Source of the DNA: Methylomonas sp. LW13
GTDB lineage: Bacteria > Pseudomonadota > Gammaproteobacteria > Methylococcales > Methylomonadaceae
Reading direction: 5' to 3'
DNA length: 64,000 nt
Assembly: GCF_016865255.1 (NCBI RefSeq)
Contig: NZ_CP033381.1
Location: forward strand, 930,001 to 994,000
Part shown: piece after piece, positions 61,433 through 64,000 of the stretch
Position numbering within the stretch: the first letter of the stretch is position 1
Layout of the letters: each line of letters opens with the position of its first letter
Notes under the pieces: generated by a model
Database searches by the model: none
The model's input: the letters and a program-made list of their open reading frames with translations, nothing else
What the model was told of the DNA's origin: nothing
Program-made: the position numbers and the translations under genes

Positions 61433-62467
61433 TTATAAAATGCCCAATACGTCTAATACTCGGCAGCAATATGCATACTCATTGTCATGCATTAAAGATA
61501 GGCCGAGATGGTGGCCTTGGCTGACAGTCAGATGATGCATCAACAATATTGAGGAATATTGGGTTTCCATATAGTCGATGCTAGCCTTTTGATGGCCCCA
61601 TGCGCCATAGTCACAATGAATAATTCCTGCTAATTGTTTGTTGGCGTAGTCTTCAAACAGTTCTACACATTCTTCTAGTGACGTTTTCCTAGAAAGAGTG
61701 GCTGTTAAATCAATAACTGAGACAATTGCAGTTGGCACTCTGTAGGACATAGCGTCCAATTTGCCTTCCAGTCTTGGTAATACCAATGTCGTGGATTTAC
61801 CTACGTTCGTGCTGGTTGGGATAATGGAAGACGCGCACCCACGGCCAAGTTGGGATGATGCGTGATAACCATCCAATACACGTTGATCTGAAAGTTGCGG
61901 ATGGATAGTGATGGCTCGGGCGAAATTGATGCCAATGTGCTTATCAAGTACATGACAGATAGGAACCAGAGCGTTACCCGTGCAGGTACTGGCAGAGATG
62001 ACGTCATGGTGTAATGGATCGTACGCCGAATGATTTACTCCGAATACCACACTGATATCGCAACCGCTGACATTCCAAGTGCAAAGGATTTTTTTAGCGA
62101 CTTCCTGCGTTATCAATGAGCGGAAATCATGGATCGTGGCGGTGCCCGTGGCGTCAAATAATACATCGAGATCAAATTGGCGCAATACTCCCCAGCTGCC
62201 GTCATCGGGCGAACTACGGCGCCGGTCTACCTTCTGATAGCGAACTCTTTTGCCGTCTATGATTAAATCGTCGCCATCGCAATCTACATTAAATGGGGGG
62301 CGGCCATAGGTGCTATCGTTTGCTAATAGGTAAGCAACGTGATCGATAGCCATTACGTCACAGACTACACGTATATCGAATCTGCCGCCTTTTTCTTGTG
62401 CGAAATTTCCTCTTAATACCCCGCGACCAATTCTGCCTAAACCCACGATCCCAATGTTAAGGCTCAT
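61433..62467 (-). CDS. Divergent glyceraldehyde-3-phosphate-dehydrogenase-like protein
   Basis: A 344-residue protein starting MSLNIGIVGLGRIGRGVLRG (NAD-binding loop). The catalytic Cys162 lies in SASTCTGNALVP (canonical SNASCTTNCLAP) and His189 is 27 residues later, the canonical GAPDH spacing. IIPTSTNVGKSTTLVLP and LEGKLDAMSYRVPTAIVSVIDL match the catalytic domain. The C-terminal motif is MHDNEYAYCCRV instead of WYDNEYGYS. Several substrate/phosphate-site residues differ, so the substrate may not be glyceraldehyde-3-phosphate; erythrose-4-phosphate or another aldehyde is possible. The ATG at 62467 is preferred over one 15 codons earlier because it begins the Rossmann strand. Confidence 0.82.
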   Translation of the reverse strand: MSLNIGIVGLGRIGRGVLRGNFAQEKGGRFDIRVVCDVMAIDHVAYLLANDSTYGRPPFNVDCDGDDLIIDGKRVRYQKVDRRRSSPDDGSWGVLRQFDLDVLFDATGTATIHDFRSLITQEVAKKILCTWNVSGCDISVVFGVNHSAYDPLHHDVISASTCTGNALVPICHVLDKHIGINFARAITIHPQLSDQRVLDGYHASSQLGRGCASSIIPTSTNVGKSTTLVLPRLEGKLDAMSYRVPTAIVSVIDLTATLSRKTSLEECVELFEDYANKQLAGIIHCDYGAWGHQKASIDYMETQYSSILLMHHLTVSQGHHLGLSLMHDNEYAYCCRVLDVLGIL

Positions 62468-62712
62468 TGTTGAAAATCCCCGCTTCGATAGTGCTTTGCA
62501 TAGAAACGCCAATTTCTCCTGTGGTTTGGAGAGGTCGCTGGTGTTGATTTATGGTCATGGCGTTGGTTTCGTTATTATTTTCATGATAAGGAGCAGCAAT
62601 GCTGAAAAACTAGAGCAACAAGCCGGACAAGTCAAGGCAAAGCAAAATATAGCGAACGGAGTTGCGTTTGTTTGGGTAGAGGCGGGAGATTTTTGAGTAG
62701 CCTAAAGGGGCG

Positions 62713-63282
62713 TTATTGAGGCTCGTCTTCGGATGTCACAAATTTTTCTGATAAGCGTAACAGTACGAACAAGGCACCTGTACCGCCAGCCTTGGGGGGA
62801 GCGGAGCAAAACGCCAGGACATCTTTATGTTGGCGTAGCCAGAGATTAATATCATTTTTTAAGACTGGCTGATTATCCGTAGAGTTGTACCCCTTGCCGT
62901 GAATGATTTGTACGCAGCGATAACCGTCTTCAACGCAATAGTGTAAAAATCGTAATAGCTGCTGTTGTGCATCTCGGCTACTTAAGCCATGTAAATCTAT
63001 ATCGGCATCCAGGCCGTAATATCCCTTCCGAAGTTTTTTGATGACGCTTTTTTGCATGCCTGGCACCAGGAAGGCGATCTTGTCTTCTTGGAACAGGGTA
63101 TCCAAGCTACCCTCAACATCTTTTTGTAACGGATCAACCTGCTCGAGCGGCTTGTATGAAGGTATTGGCCGCGGTTTCTTATCAGGCTTAAGAATAACGG
63201 TATTGGTGTCTATGGTCTGGACTTTGCCGATCGAGTTTCGAAACAAGAGGACATCGTCTGCGGAAGTGGTTTTTTTTGTCAC
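62713..63282 (-). CDS. Smr-domain protein
   Basis: A 189-residue protein with a charged N-terminal half and a C-terminal Smr domain (about 93-180). Its hallmarks are DIDLHGLSSRDA (DLHG at 96-99) and VQIIHGKGYNS (HGKG at 128-131). Smr domains are nucleases; the E. coli relative SmrB cuts mRNA at collided ribosomes. The family match is clear, but whether this one acts in ribosome rescue is inferred. It is divergent from surE. The 245 bp between this gene and the GAPDH-like gene holds nothing I can support. Confidence 0.88.
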   Translation of the reverse strand: MTKKTTSADDVLLFRNSIGKVQTIDTNTVILKPDKKPRPIPSYKPLEQVDPLQKDVEGSLDTLFQEDKIAFLVPGMQKSVIKKLRKGYYGLDADIDLHGLSSRDAQQQLLRFLHYCVEDGYRCVQIIHGKGYNSTDNQPVLKNDINLWLRQHKDVLAFCSAPPKAGGTGALFVLLRLSEKFVTSEDEPQ

Positions 63283-63346
63283 GTAAGCTGCTGGTTTTGC
63301 GCTTTTTTTGCTACTATGCGTGAATTTTAAAGCGTTTCACGGCAGT

Positions 63347-64000
63347 ATGCACATACTAATCAGCAACGACGACGGTTATTTAGCGCAAGGCATCAACACA
63401 TTGGCCGAAGCTCTGCGTCAACACGCCAACGTATCAGTAGTGGCGCCAGATAAAAACCGGAGTGCCGCAAGCAATTCTTTAACCCTGGATATGCCTTTGC
63501 GCGCCACTCAATGTGAAAACGGTTTTGTCAGGGTGGATGGTACGCCGACGGATTGCGTTCATCTGGCGATTACAGGATTATTAGCGAACGAACCGGATAT
63601 GGTATTCGCCGGTATCAATCATGGCGCCAATCTTGGCGACGATGTGCTTTATTCTGGCACCGTGGCTGCGGCTACCGAAGGGCGTTTTCTTGGGTTGCCT
63701 GCGGTGGCTATCTCTTTAGCATCCAGCGACCCTAAACATTTCGATACGGCGGCACATGTGGCTGTGACAATAATGCAAAAAATCCTCGCTCATCCCTTGC
63801 CGGAAGACACTTTGTTAAACGTCAACGTGCCTGATTTACCGATTGCCGAATTAAAAGGTTATCAATCTACCCGACTCGGGCAGCGGCACAAAGCGGAACC
63901 AGTAATACGTTCCCATGATCCGCGGGGGCAGGTTATTTACTGGGTGGGACCGCCCGGCAGCGAACAAGACGCCGGGCCAGGTACCGATTTTGATGCGATA
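63347..64000 (+). CDS. surE: 5'/3'-nucleotidase SurE (3' end outside window)
   Basis: The first 218 codons of a usual ~250-residue enzyme that dephosphorylates nucleoside monophosphates. The metal site shows Asp8 and Asp9 in [10 protein letters not shown], then [15 protein letters not shown] and [21 protein letters not shown] with the metal-binding Asn. No stop is reached before the window ends. In many gammaproteobacteria it is followed by pcm and nlpD-rpoS; that cannot be checked here. Confidence 0.95.
   Translation, partial: MHILISNDDGYLAQGINTLAEALRQHANVSVVAPDKNRSAASNSLTLDMPLRATQCENGFVRVDGTPTDCVHLAITGLLANEPDMVFAGINHGANLGDDVLYSGTVAAATEGRFLGLPAVAISLASSDPKHFDTAAHVAVTIMQKILAHPLPEDTLLNVNVPDLPIAELKGYQSTRLGQRHKAEPVIRSHDPRGQVIYWVGPPGSEQDAGPGTDFDAI

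Noticed and set aside
62454-62696. 80-codon plus-strand frame between the GAPDH-like and Smr genes
   Set aside because: It has no ribosome site or recognisable motif, and it starts within the GAPDH-like gene on the other strand.

Overview
The window looks like part of a gammaproteobacterial chromosome, roughly 50% GC, with no mobile elements, CRISPR arrays or rRNA genes. The order hemA-prfA-prmC / TPR lipoprotein-lolB-ispE-tRNA-Gln-prs-rplY-pth / tRNA-Tyr-Gly-Thr-tuf-tRNA-Trp-secE-nusG-rplKAJL-rpoBC / str-S10-spc-alpha is a classic gammaproteobacterial arrangement. The gene content and protein style suggest a Methylococcales-like (methanotroph) lineage, but that is an inference without a database search. 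No gene-free stretch exceeds about 265 bp.

Region 1 (1-10.7 kb) is metabolic. It starts with the 3' part of a circularly permuted ATP-grasp protein, followed by an alpha-E (DUF403) partner. Next comes a 1158-residue protein that I assign to the unusual pyrophosphate-type PEP carboxykinase family. A bidirectional terminator separates it from a minus-strand operon sucC-sucD-nadE-(unknown secreted protein), whose first three genes are joined by TAATG stop/start overlaps. This region links C4/PEP metabolism, succinyl-CoA and NAD synthesis.

Region 2 (10.8-24 kb) holds the PilS-PilR two-component pair, a small membrane-anchored Ala/Pro/Lys-rich protein, and a c-di-GMP-type protein with degenerate receiver and GGDEF motifs divergent from an HDOD protein. 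A porin follows, behind a near-consensus PHO box, then a cation-diffusion-facilitator transporter and the minus-strand operon hemA-prfA-prmC-JAMM peptidase.

Region 3 (24-60.7 kb) is the information-processing core. It carries outer-membrane lipoprotein and isoprenoid genes (lolB, ispE), prs, rplY and pth, then five tRNA genes in all, two identical tuf genes, secE, nusG, the L11 and L10/L12 genes with an L10 leader RNA, rpoB and rpoC, and the complete str, S10, spc and alpha gene sets on one strand. Recognisable sigma70 promoters precede tRNA-Tyr/tuf, rpsL and rpsM. Terminator-like hairpins lie before rplK, between rplL and rpoB, and after rplQ. There is no space for a promoter between fusA, tuf and rpsJ, so the str, S10 and spc genes are probably read together.

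Region 4 (60.7-64 kb) holds a hypoxanthine/deoxyinosine-type DNA glycosylase, a divergent GAPDH-like dehydrogenase that keeps the catalytic Cys-His pair, an Smr-domain protein, and the 5' part of surE, cut by the window end.
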